Shown piece by piece: positions 24,541 through 31,675 of a stretch of DNA of 33,512 nucleotides (the first letter of the stretch is position 1; each line of letters begins with the position of its first letter). The notes under the pieces were generated by a model. That model was not told where the DNA came from. It was given only the letters and a program-made list of their open reading frames with translations, and ran no database searches. Both the position numbers and the translations under genes were made by a program. Location of the stretch: the NCBI GenBank assembly GCA_009726095.1, contig WLMZ01000029.1, forward strand, positions 1-33,512, written 5' to 3'. This DNA is from Actinomycetota bacterium (GTDB lineage Bacteria > Actinomycetota > Acidimicrobiia > Acidimicrobiales > Ilumatobacteraceae).

Positions 24541-25377
24541 GTGGCGCGACGCGCTCAGTACGATGTGCCGGTGCCCGACGATGCTGCAGCGCCCGATGAT
24601 CAGGGAGTCGATCCCGAACAGGGCGACAACGACGGCGACATCCTCGCTGGGCCCGAGTCGTTCCTCGAGCGCATCCTCGACCCGGGAGTGAACACCGCCA
24701 AGCGGATGGCCGAGGGGCTGGCGCCGACATGGCGCCGGGTCACCCAAGAAGAACCGCGTTGGCAGGTCTCGGTCGTGCTCGGCGTGGCCATCTTCTTGCA
24801 GATCGTGCTGCCGCGCCATCTCACCATCCGTCCGCACTGGTTGCTCCCCGCGGTGCAGGCACTGTTGCTGCTCTCGCTGTTCACCCTGAACCCCGGACGC
24901 AAGCGCAAGGCGTCATCGCTGCTGCGCGTGTTCGAGCTGATCATGATCGCCGTCGTCAGCCTCGCCAACGCGATCTCCGCGGTCCTGCTCATCCGCGGGT
25001 TGTTGCGTGGTACCGAGAGCCCCGAAGCGACCGAGCTGCTGAAGAACGGGGCGGCGATCTGGATCACCAACATGATCGCGTTCTCCCTGTGGTACTGGCA
25101 GATGGACCGCGGCGGCCCCGCCGAACGCGCCAAGGGCACCCGGGCACATCCCGACTTCTTGTTCCCGCAGATGCAGGCCCAGGATCTGGCGCCACCCGAT
25201 TGGCAGTCGTCGTTCGTGGATTACCTGTACCTGTCGTTCACCAACGCCACGGCCTTCAGCCCCACCGACGTGTTGCCGATGACGCAGCGCGCAAAGTTGA
25301 TGATGATGCTGCAGACGGCGGTGTCGTTGTGCACCATTGCGCTGGTGATCTCGCGCGCCGTCAACATCTTGCGCTGA
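24541..25377 (+). CDS. Pore-like integral membrane protein
   Basis: 278 residues from GTG 24541, chosen because TACACG ends seven bases upstream and longer versions would start inside the operator. An acidic N-terminus (VPDDAAAPDDQGVD and on, about 10-40) is followed by about five hydrophobic segments. The last part, DYLYLSFTNATAFSPTDVLP, then a long hydrophobic helix ending SRAVNIL, has the helix-loop-helix plan of a two-helix potassium channel pore or DUF1345-like protein. The TVGYGD selectivity filter is missing. I do not recognise the family with certainty; ion conduction is speculation. It diverges from the adenylate kinase gene and converges on the acyl-CoA dehydrogenase gene. Confidence 0.65.
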   Translation: MARRAQYDVPVPDDAAAPDDQGVDPEQGDNDGDILAGPESFLERILDPGVNTAKRMAEGLAPTWRRVTQEEPRWQVSVVLGVAIFLQIVLPRHLTIRPHWLLPAVQALLLLSLFTLNPGRKRKASSLLRVFELIMIAVVSLANAISAVLLIRGLLRGTESPEATELLKNGAAIWITNMIAFSLWYWQMDRGGPAERAKGTRAHPDFLFPQMQAQDLAPPDWQSSFVDYLYLSFTNATAFSPTDVLPMTQRAKLMMMLQTAVSLCTIALVISRAVNILR

Positions 25378-25411
25378 CGGTCACCCGTGCTGGACCGGGC
25401 CGCGCCGGATC

Positions 25412-26671
25412 TCAGTTGGTCTGGGTGCCGACCTTGAGCTCGTTGAACGGGCTCTTCGAATCGATGCCGGCGTCCTTGGGCAGGCCGAGCACGCGCTCGC
25501 CGACGATGTTGCGCATGACCTCGTCGCTGCCGCCGGCGATGCGGCCGCCCGGGGTACCCAGGATCAGTTGGCTCCAGGCGTAGGTGCCCCATTCGCCGCT
25601 GTCGGCAACCATCTTGGCGCCGAGCACGTGTGACACGAAGTCGCCGAGGCGCTTCATGTTCATCGTGCCGGCCAGCTTGGCCATGCTCATCTCCGGGCCG
25701 GGCAGTGCGCCGGCTTTGATCTTGTCCATCGCCCGCTGGTTGTTGTAGCCGGACACCTTGTTGTGGATGAGCAGGTTCGCCAACATCTGGCGGGTCACGG
25801 GGTCGTCCGACAGGCCGAAGTGGCGGGTCATCTCGATGATGCGCGTGTACAGCCCGCCGCCGCCGCCACCGCCGGCGCCGATGGCGGCGCGCTCGTTCAT
25901 CAGCGTGGTCAGGGCCACGTTCCAGCCGTTGTTGAGGTCGCCGAGACGATGATCGTCGGGCACGCGCAGCTCGTTGAAGAACACCTCGTTGAAGCTGGCG
26001 CCGCCGGTCATCTGGCGCAGCGGACGGATCTCGACGGCGGGATCGCGCATGTCGACGATGAAGCCGGTGAGGCCCTTGTGCTTGGGCAGGTGCGGGTCGG
26101 TGCGGGCGATGATCTCACCGATGTCGCTGTAGTGCGCCCCACTGGTCCACACCTTCTGCCCGGTGATCACCCACACGTCGCCGTCGCGCTCGGCCTTGGT
26201 CTGCAGGCTGGCCAGGTCGCTGCCGGCTCCGGGCTCGCTGAACAACTGGCAGCCGACGATGTCGGCGCGATACATCTTCTTGAGGTACAGGTCCTTGGCG
26301 GTCTGGCTGGCGTGTACTGCAATGGTGGGCGCCACCATGCCAAGGCCGATGGTGAAGTAGCTCTGGTTCGGTGTCTGGAACTGGCCCTCGAGCGAATCGA
26401 ACGAACGCTGATAGGCGTTGGGTAGCTCGCTGCCGCCGAACTCCTTCGGCCCGCTGATCCAGCCGTAGCCGGCGTCGAACTTCTTGGCCCGCCAGTCGCA
26501 GGCGCGCTGCAGATCGGCGGCCTCGTCTGCTTTGTCCTTCTCCTCGAACATCGCCACCTTGTCAGAGCCCTGGCCCCAGACGAACTTCTGCTCGGCTTCC
26601 TTGCGAGGTGCGTTTGCTGCGAGGAAGGCCTCGGCCTGGGTCTTGAACTCTTCGATGGAGATATCAGCCAT
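25412..26671 (-). CDS. fadE: Acyl-CoA dehydrogenase (FadE-like)
   Basis: 419 residues with the acyl-CoA dehydrogenase plan. The N-terminal helical domain includes GWISGPKEFGG. The FAD and substrate segments are CQLFSEPGAGSDLASL and VWTSGAHYSDIGEIIART. The C-terminal helical domain ends with IAGGSDEVMRNIVGERVLGLP. It oxidises an acyl-CoA to the enoyl-CoA with FAD, passing electrons to ETF. A run of seven glycines (GAGGGGGGGLY) sits before the C-terminal domain and is unusual. The catalytic base cannot be fixed by eye. The ATG at 26671 has TACGTT six bases upstream, so the mRNA is likely leaderless. No partner fadE gene is adjacent. Confidence 0.9.
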   Translation of the reverse strand: MADISIEEFKTQAEAFLAANAPRKEAEQKFVWGQGSDKVAMFEEKDKADEAADLQRACDWRAKKFDAGYGWISGPKEFGGSELPNAYQRSFDSLEGQFQTPNQSYFTIGLGMVAPTIAVHASQTAKDLYLKKMYRADIVGCQLFSEPGAGSDLASLQTKAERDGDVWVITGQKVWTSGAHYSDIGEIIARTDPHLPKHKGLTGFIVDMRDPAVEIRPLRQMTGGASFNEVFFNELRVPDDHRLGDLNNGWNVALTTLMNERAAIGAGGGGGGGLYTRIIEMTRHFGLSDDPVTRQMLANLLIHNKVSGYNNQRAMDKIKAGALPGPEMSMAKLAGTMNMKRLGDFVSHVLGAKMVADSGEWGTYAWSQLILGTPGGRIAGGSDEVMRNIVGERVLGLPKDAGIDSKSPFNELKVGTQTN

Positions 26672-26677
26672 GCCCTC

Positions 26678-26683
26678 AACGTA
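26678..26683 (-). promoter_or_regulatory. -10 element of the acyl-CoA dehydrogenase gene
   Basis: TACGTT on the minus strand ends six bases before the ATG at 26671. It is the same hexamer as at the diiron operon. No DosR-like box is present upstream. Confidence 0.4.
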
Positions 26684-26795
26684 GTGGTGTCGGGCGCCCG
26701 GCTTCTAGCTGGGGCGACCCTTGGTCATCTGCCGGGGTCATCCGTCCATCGGCGGCTCGGGTGCGCCGGGATAGGTCGCGGCCCCGGCTGCGAAG

Positions 26796-26801
26796 TAGCG
26801 T
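26796..26801 (+). promoter_or_regulatory. -10 element of the second Nfu-N-like gene
   Basis: TAGCGT ends eight bases before the ATG at 26810, the same distance as TACGGT at the desaturase, suggesting a leaderless transcript. No clear -35 is seen. Confidence 0.35.
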
Positions 26802-26809
26802 GTGCAGCC

Positions 26810-27274
26810 ATGGGTCAACTCGTCGGCGTCATCGAGAACAAGAGCACCATCCCCGGGATGGTGCGGTACGAGCTCAACCGTAACCTCACCGGTTCCGGGC
26901 ACGAGAAGTTCTCCTCCGCGCTCGAGGCGGTCGGCCCACGGCCCGCCGCTGAGCTTGCCCGCCGACTGTTCGGTACGGGCCAGGTTGCGAGCGTGCACGT
27001 GTACATGAACACGGTCACGGTCGACTTGGGCAAGGGTTGCACCGCCGATGGCCTGTTCGGCGTCATTCGTGACATGTATCAGTACTGGAAGCCGGGAATG
27101 GCCCCGCCGGCGTTCGAGGATCTCGTGCCGGCAGAAGAGCCTGATGTCGCAGCAGGCGCTGCCCCATCGGGCGCAGGCGGGGGTCTCAGCGAGATCGAAC
27201 AGCGTGTCCCTGCTGCACTACTCGAACGCAGCCGTGCGGCGATGGCCAAATGGAAGGCCGCGCAGGCCGGTTGA
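26810..27274 (+). CDS. Nfu N-terminal-like domain protein with extended C-terminus
   Basis: 154 residues. The region ELNRNLTGSGHEKF, GPRPAAELARRLFGTGQVASV and HVYMNTVTVDLGKG follows the strand-helix-strand order of the Nfu N-terminal domain, with LARRLF in the place of the usual helix and VTV at the last strand. A conserved-looking MYQYWKPGMAPPAFEDLVP follows. The C-terminal 50 residues are Ala/Gly/Glu-rich with a final basic helix. There is no CxxC motif. The assignment is weaker than for the 85-residue protein at 20407. It stands alone between the acyl-CoA dehydrogenase and carH genes. Confidence 0.6.
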   Translation: MGQLVGVIENKSTIPGMVRYELNRNLTGSGHEKFSSALEAVGPRPAAELARRLFGTGQVASVHVYMNTVTVDLGKGCTADGLFGVIRDMYQYWKPGMAPPAFEDLVPAEEPDVAAGAAPSGAGGGLSEIEQRVPAALLERSRAAMAKWKAAQAG

Positions 27275-27427
27275 GCTGCCGATCGGTCGGGCGCTGTTCG
27301 AGGGTTCGCCAGCACCCGATGTGGCCCGGTGTCGTGGCGCCCGATCTGGGTGGGCACTGCAGATTGTCGAGCCCGGTTACGCATCGTTGGCACGATGGTT
27401 CTACCGTGGCGCCGGGGAGGGCATGTC

Positions 27428-28324
27428 GTGGGTGAAGCAGAACTGACCTTGCACGAGGCAGCCGCTGTTCTCGGTGTTCACTACATGACGGCCTACCGCT
27501 ATGTGCGCCTGGGTCTGTTGCCGGCAACCAAGGTGGGTGGCACCTGGCGTGTTGCGCCCGCCGATCTTGACGCCTTCCGCGTGGGTGCCTCCGGCGAACA
27601 GGCCATCGGTGTCGCCGAGGCCGTTGCCGGCAGCCGTCGTCGGGCCCCGTGGGCCGAACGCCTGGAACAGCGCCTGATCGCCGGTGATGCGCAGGGTGCG
27701 TGGGGCGTGATCGAGGCAGCGCTCGGTGCCGGCGCCGATCTGGAGGACGTCTATGTCGGGGTGTTGTCGCCGGCGCTCACGTCCATTGGCGCCCGGTGGG
27801 CTGCCGGCGAACTGGACATCTCGGTCGAACACCGCGCCAGCGGCATCGCGATGCGCCTCATCGGGCGTCTCGGCCCCCGGTTCGCTCGGCGTGGCCGCAC
27901 GCGCGGCGTGGTCATCGTCGGTGCGCCATCGGGCGAACGGCATTCGTTGCCGATCGCAATGCTCGCTGACCTGGTCCGCCAGGCCGGGTGGGAGGTGTTC
28001 GATCTCGGCGCCGATGTGCCAGCGGCCAGTTTCGCGCATGCGGTTGTGGCGGCTGGGTCGGTGGCTGCGGTGGGGGTGTCGGTCAGCATCGCCGAGCATC
28101 TCGGCGCAGCCCAGGATGCCATCGCCGCCGTACGCGGGGTGGCGCCAACGGTGCACGTGGTGGCCGGAGGAAGAGCGGTGATCGACCGCGATCACGCCCT
28201 GGCTCTGGGTGCGGATGATTTCGCTGCAGACGGAGCCCAGTTCGTGGCCGTCCTCAATGCGTGTCTCGGCCCAGGCGGCGCGTCGGAGGGCGCGTCGGAG
28301 GGCGCGTCGGAGAGCGCGTCGTAG
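27428..28324 (+). CDS. carH: CarH/LitR-like B12-dependent photoreceptor regulator
   Basis: 298 residues from GTG 27428, with GGGGAGG seven bases upstream. The N-terminal MerR/excisionase-type helix-turn-helix covers about 6-52 (HEAAAVLGVHYMTAYRYV). A helical cap has the W-x9-EH signature (W124 to E134-H135), and the B12-binding Rossmann part has ERHSLP (E170, H172), close to ExHxxG. In CarH these residues bind adenosylcobalamin; light breaks the Co-C bond and releases DNA. Pro replaces the Gly of the second motif, so light response is not certain. A methyl-cobalamin or B12 sensor is the alternative. The protein ends in a repetitive GASE tail (see the 12-bp repeat). Target genes are unknown. 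Confidence 0.75.
   Translation: MGEAELTLHEAAAVLGVHYMTAYRYVRLGLLPATKVGGTWRVAPADLDAFRVGASGEQAIGVAEAVAGSRRRAPWAERLEQRLIAGDAQGAWGVIEAALGAGADLEDVYVGVLSPALTSIGARWAAGELDISVEHRASGIAMRLIGRLGPRFARRGRTRGVVIVGAPSGERHSLPIAMLADLVRQAGWEVFDLGADVPAASFAHAVVAAGSVAAVGVSVSIAEHLGAAQDAIAAVRGVAPTVHVVAGGRAVIDRDHALALGADDFAADGAQFVAVLNACLGPGGASEGASEGASESAS
28277..28321 (+). repeat. 12-bp tandem repeat at the carH 3' end
   Basis: Unit GGCGCGTCGGAG, three perfect copies and a partial fourth that runs to the stop codon. It encodes (GASE)n. In-frame unit length allows copy-number change without breaking the protein. Confidence 0.9.
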
Positions 28325-28325
28325 A

Positions 28326-28345
28326 GCGCTGCCGCTGCGCAGCGC
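28326..28345 (+). terminator. Stem-loop after carH
   Basis: GCGCTGC and GCAGCGC form a perfect 7-bp stem with a six-base loop, two bases after the carH stop and just before the LexA box. It is the most convincing terminator-like structure in the window, though it is followed by CCCTTC rather than a T-run. Confidence 0.5.
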
Positions 28346-28356
28346 CCTTCGACAGA

Positions 28357-28378
28357 TCGAACACCTGTTCGGTATAGT
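28357..28378 (+). promoter_or_regulatory. LexA/SOS box and -10 element of imuA'
   Basis: TCGAACACCTGTTCGG (28357-28372) matches the actinobacterial LexA operator TCGAAC-N4-GTTCGA at all but the last base. TATAGT (28373-28378) follows directly and ends six bases before the ATG at 28385, so LexA would cover the promoter and the mRNA is probably leaderless. This predicts DNA-damage induction of imuA'-imuB. Confidence 0.85.
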
Positions 28379-28384
28379 GCACGC

Positions 28385-29140
28385 ATGGAGCGTGGTTCAC
28401 TGCAGGCCCGTCACGAGCGACTGGCACAACTGGTCCCAGTGACCATGTCGGTGTCGTCTGCTCGCGATCGTCTGTTGCCGGTGGTGCCAGCGCTCGGGTC
28501 GCTCTTCCCTGACGCCGGGCTCACCCGTGGTTCCATCATTGGTTGCCAGGGTCCAGCGGCGGTGTCCATCGCCCTGGCGGCGGTGGCGGGGGCATCAGCG
28601 GCGGGTTCGTGGTTGGCGGTGGTGGGGCTCCCCACGTTGGGCCTGTGCGCCGCGCGCGAAGTGGGTGTGGCGCTGGAACGACTGGTGATGGTGGCCGACA
28701 CCACCGATCTCGGCGAAGCCGTCTGGGCCAACATGCTCGCAGCGCTCATCGACGGTTTCGACCTCGTGCTCGTGCGTGGCGCCGCTCAGTTGCGGTCCGG
28801 GTCCGCCCGACGACTGCAGGCGCGGCTGCAGGCCCGTGGTGGCGTCCTGGTGGTGGTGGGCGATCCCGGGCAGTTCGCCTGCGATCTGATCATCAGCGCA
28901 CATGCTGGTAGGTGGGAGGGGTTGGGCGACGGCACGGGCCGTCTAGTGCAGCGCCGGCTCACCGTGTCGGCCAGTGGTCGGCGAATGGCCCGAGCGCGCC
29001 AGGCCGAGGTGTGGCTTCCCGGTCCGCAAGGCGGCATCGAAGCAGCATCGGGTCCGGCTGTATCGGGTCCGGCTGGCACGGGTCCGGCTGGCACGGGTCC
29101 GGCTGGCACGGCGGCCGTTGCCTTTCGGTGGACCGGGTAG
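28385..29140 (+). CDS. imuA': ImuA'-like RecA-fold mutasome protein
   Basis: 251 residues. The RecA-like core has a degenerate Walker A (RGSIIGCQGPAAVSIALA, no Lys-Thr), then WLAVVGLPTLGLCAA, a long strand DLVLVRGA and LVVVGDPGQF. ImuA' proteins lose ATP-binding residues but keep the fold, and bind ImuB and DnaE2 in damage-induced mutagenesis. The LexA operator and the following imuB gene support the call. The C-terminal segment carries a repeat of GTGPA units. The stop overlaps a possible GTG start of imuB. The ATG at 28385 is set by the TATAGT element. Confidence 0.8.
   Translation: MERGSLQARHERLAQLVPVTMSVSSARDRLLPVVPALGSLFPDAGLTRGSIIGCQGPAAVSIALAAVAGASAAGSWLAVVGLPTLGLCAAREVGVALERLVMVADTTDLGEAVWANMLAALIDGFDLVLVRGAAQLRSGSARRLQARLQARGGVLVVVGDPGQFACDLIISAHAGRWEGLGDGTGRLVQRRLTVSASGRRMARARQAEVWLPGPQGGIEAASGPAVSGPAGTGPAGTGPAGTAAVAFRWTG
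29050..29109 (+). repeat. 15-bp tandem repeat near the imuA' 3' end
   Basis: Four copies of GGGTCCGGCTGGCAC; the first has TATC for the last four bases. It encodes (GPAGT)n close to the C-terminus of ImuA'. Confidence 0.9.
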
Positions 29141-29142
29141 TC

Positions 29143-30804
29143 ATGGGCGATCATCAGCCGTCACCGCGCCTGACCGTGGTGTGGTGTCCCGACTGGTCGG
29201 TGGTCGCTGCCGGGGCATCACCGCTCGAACCGGCAGCGGTACTGCATGCCAACCGTGTCGTGGCCCGTACGCCTGCTGCTGCGGCTGCTGGCGTACATCA
29301 GGGCCATCGTCGACGCGAGGCTCAGCGCATCTGCCCGGTGCTGCGTCTCATCGATCACGATCCTGCCCGCGACGGGCGTGCCTTCGAGGCCGCTGCCCGC
29401 AGTGTGGCGCAGATGGTGCCACGCCTCGAGACCACCGAACCGGGGTCGCTCACGTTCCTGACCCGGGGCCCGGCACGTTACTTCGGTGGCGAGCACGACA
29501 TGGCCCAACGGGTTGCCCGACTGGTGCGCGAGGCGGTGCCCGGTGCCTGTGTCGGCATCGGCATCGGCGATGGCCGGTTCGCTGCCGGCATCGCCGCACG
29601 CCGATCAGCCAGTCAATCGGCCAGTCAATCGGCCAGTCAATCAGCCAGTCAATCGGCCAGTCAATCGGCCGGTCAATCCGGGCGTGTGCCGGAACCCGTC
29701 ATCATCGATCCGGGCATCGCTGCCACCAGCGCGTATCTGTCGCCGTTGCCGGTGTCCACGCTGCTCGTCGTCGGGGGTATCGCGGCCGGCACCGTCGACT
29801 TGTTGTCCCGGCTCGGCTTGCGTTGTCTCGGCGATCTCGCCGCGCTGGCGGGTGCCGATGTCCTGGCGCGCTTCGGCCCGGTGGGGGCGTTCGCCCATCG
29901 CATCGCCTCCGGCGGCGACGATCGGCCGCCCGGTACGGCGGCCCCACCACCGGAGTTGTTCGTCGCGTTGACCTTCGACGAGCCGGTCCACATGCTCGAT
30001 CCGCTGGTGTTCGCCGCCAAGCATCTCGCCCAGCAACTGCATGGGTTGCTGGCTGCCGATGGGCGGGTGTGCACGCGCCTTGTCGTGTGTGCCGAGACCG
30101 AGCACGGCGAGCGCAGCGAACATCTCTGGTACCGCCCCAACGGGCTGAGTGTGGCCACCATCATCGAACGCGTGCGCTGGCAACTCGACGGATGGATCCA
30201 ACAGCCCGGTGGGCTGAGTGGGGGCGTGGTGCTGTTGCGGCTCATCCCCGATGAGGTGCGCCCCGACGATGGTAGCCAACTGGGTTTCTGGGGCGGCCGC
30301 AGCGAGGTCGACGAATGGGCGGCGCGTGCAGTGGCCCGCGTCGCCGGCCTCATCGGTGGCCAGCAGGTGCTGGTTCCCGTCTGGCGAGGCGGCCGTCAGC
30401 CCGGCGATGCCTACACATGGGTCTCGGTGGATCAGGCCGATGTCGCCGAGCCCACCGAACGATTGGCCGTCACCGACATGCCCTGGCCCGGTCAGCTCCC
30501 GGCGCCCTCACCGGCCACGGTGATGCCCGAGGCCCTGCCCGCTGAGGTGTTCGATGCCGTTGGTCGCGTTGTCCGGGTCAACGGCCGCGGAGGGCTCAGC
30601 GCGCTGCCCCACACCGTGTCCGTGCAGGGCCGTGCCGCCCAGGCCATCACTGCATGGGCGGGCCCGTGGCCGCTCGACGAACGGTGGTGGGACCCCCACC
30701 AGCATCGCCGCATGGCCCGGTTCCAGTTCACCACCGATCGTGGCGCGGCACTGCTGGCCGTGGTGGAACATCAACAGTGGTGGGTGACCGCCATCTGGTC
30801 CTGA
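29143..30804 (+). CDS. imuB: ImuB, catalytically inactive Y-family polymerase homologue
   Basis: 553 residues. The beginning, LTVVWCPDWSVVAAG, occupies the place of the first catalytic Asp motif of DinB polymerases but lacks its acidic residues. Later parts follow the Y-family order: RLETTEPGSLTFLTRGPARYFGG, IGIGDGRFAAGIAAR, the helix-hairpin-helix LSRLGLRCLGDLAALAGADVLARFG, and a little-finger-like region with FDEPVHMLDPLVFAAKHL. A C-terminal tail has PVWRGGRQPGD and WWDPHQHRRMARFQ, typical of ImuB. ImuB bridges DnaE2, ImuA' and the sliding clamp. No dnaE2 is in the window. A Ser/Ala/Gln repeat tract interrupts the palm-thumb junction. ATG 29143 is used; GTG 29128 is possible. Confidence 0.88.
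   Translation: MGDHQPSPRLTVVWCPDWSVVAAGASPLEPAAVLHANRVVARTPAAAAAGVHQGHRRREAQRICPVLRLIDHDPARDGRAFEAAARSVAQMVPRLETTEPGSLTFLTRGPARYFGGEHDMAQRVARLVREAVPGACVGIGIGDGRFAAGIAARRSASQSASQSASQSASQSASQSAGQSGRVPEPVIIDPGIAATSAYLSPLPVSTLLVVGGIAAGTVDLLSRLGLRCLGDLAALAGADVLARFGPVGAFAHRIASGGDDRPPGTAAPPPELFVALTFDEPVHMLDPLVFAAKHLAQQLHGLLAADGRVCTRLVVCAETEHGERSEHLWYRPNGLSVATIIERVRWQLDGWIQQPGGLSGGVVLLRLIPDEVRPDDGSQLGFWGGRSEVDEWAARAVARVAGLIGGQQVLVPVWRGGRQPGDAYTWVSVDQADVAEPTERLAVTDMPWPGQLPAPSPATVMPEALPAEVFDAVGRVVRVNGRGGLSALPHTVSVQGRAAQAITAWAGPWPLDERWWDPHQHRRMARFQFTTDRGAALLAVVEHQQWWVTAIWS
29611..29670 (+). repeat. 12-bp tandem repeat inside imuB
   Basis: Five copies of AGTCAATCGGCC (one with a single A change), followed by a degenerate sixth. 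It encodes (QSAS)n and is clearly richer in A/T than the surrounding gene. Confidence 0.92.
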
Positions 30805-30813
30805 CCCGTCAGG
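30800..30813. terminator. Short hairpin between imuB and the response regulator gene
   Basis: CCTGA and TCAGG flank a four-base loop at the imuB stop codon. The stem is only 5 bp and no T-tract follows on either strand, so it is a weak candidate. Confidence 0.25.
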
Positions 30814-30822
30814 CACGTGCTG

Positions 30823-31593
30823 TCAGGCGGTGGCGCCCATCGTGTCGTCGCGGCGATCACGTTCGGCACGCAACAGGTCGTTGCTGAGGCGGAATCCGAT
30901 ACCGCGCACGGTGTGGATGAAGCGCAGCTCTGGGGCATGGCGTTGCAGCTTGCGGCGCAGGTTCGACAGGTGCACATCGACCACGTGTGTGTCGCCGACC
31001 CAATTCGGTCCCCAGACCTGCTCGAGCAGGTGCACCCGTGAGCACACCTCGGCAGGTCTGCGGCAGAGCTGTTCGAAGAGGGCGAACTCGATACGGGTTA
31101 CGGGTACGTCGTGGTTGCGCACGCGGAGTTCCTTGCGGCCGAGATCGACCTGCATCGGCCCGATCCGCACCATCGACGCTGCCATCGGGTCCCAGCGGGC
31201 GTGCAGTTGACGGGGCCGGCGCAGCAGCGCCTGGCAGCGGGCAGCGAGCTCGTCGGCCGAGATCGGCAACGACACGGCGTCGTCGGCGCCGGCGCGCAGC
31301 GCACGGATACGTGAGTCCTCGGAATCGGGTGGCGCAAGGCCGACGAGATAGCAATCGGCAGAACCACGCAGTGCATCGAACAACGTGCCACCGCCGGGGC
31401 CGTGCAGCAGGAGGTCGACCAGAATCACATCCGGGGCGAACGACCGTGCCAACACGATCGCTGCCGATTCCTCGTTGGTGGCGCTCACGGAGAATCCCCG
31501 GTCGCGCAGCCCCGAGGATGCAACACGACGCAGGAGTGGGTCACCAACGGCGATCAATACCCGCGGTGCAAGTTGTGCGTCAGGTTCAGCCAT
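30823..31593 (-). CDS. OmpR/PhoB-type response regulator with degenerate receiver
   Basis: 256 residues. The N-terminal domain (about 10-130) has the receiver fold with Asp60 in VILVD at the phosphorylation position, but the usual acidic pair is replaced by VGDP and the conserved Lys by Pro (SLPISADEL). The C-terminal winged helix (about 150-240) is intact, with RIEFALFEQLCRRPAEV, HVVDVHLSNLRRKLQ and TVRGIGFRL. No histidine kinase gene is adjacent. The protein may bind DNA without classical phosphorylation, as atypical response regulators do. GGAAGAA precedes the ATG at 31593. Confidence 0.85.
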   Translation of the reverse strand: MAEPDAQLAPRVLIAVGDPLLRRVASSGLRDRGFSVSATNEESAAIVLARSFAPDVILVDLLLHGPGGGTLFDALRGSADCYLVGLAPPDSEDSRIRALRAGADDAVSLPISADELAARCQALLRRPRQLHARWDPMAASMVRIGPMQVDLGRKELRVRNHDVPVTRIEFALFEQLCRRPAEVCSRVHLLEQVWGPNWVGDTHVVDVHLSNLRRKLQRHAPELRFIHTVRGIGFRLSNDLLRAERDRRDDTMGATA

Positions 31594-31675
31594 GAGAGTT
31601 CTTCCGTCAGTCGTTTGATGGTCGGGTGGTGTGTCGGGTGGTGGTGCCGTCTACTCGGTCAGTGATCTATCGGCG

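Noticed and set aside
27389-27403. TGGCACG-N4-TTCTA before carH as a sigma-54 promoter
   Set aside because: The second half deviates from TTGCA, and actinobacteria generally lack sigma-54.
28277-29670. Tandem repeats as a CRISPR array
   Set aside because: Units are contiguous without spacers and lie in frame inside coding genes.
31621-31645. Direct repeat of GTCGGGTGGTG upstream of the response regulator gene
   Set aside because: Two GC-rich copies only, probably slippage; no promoter element spaced to it.
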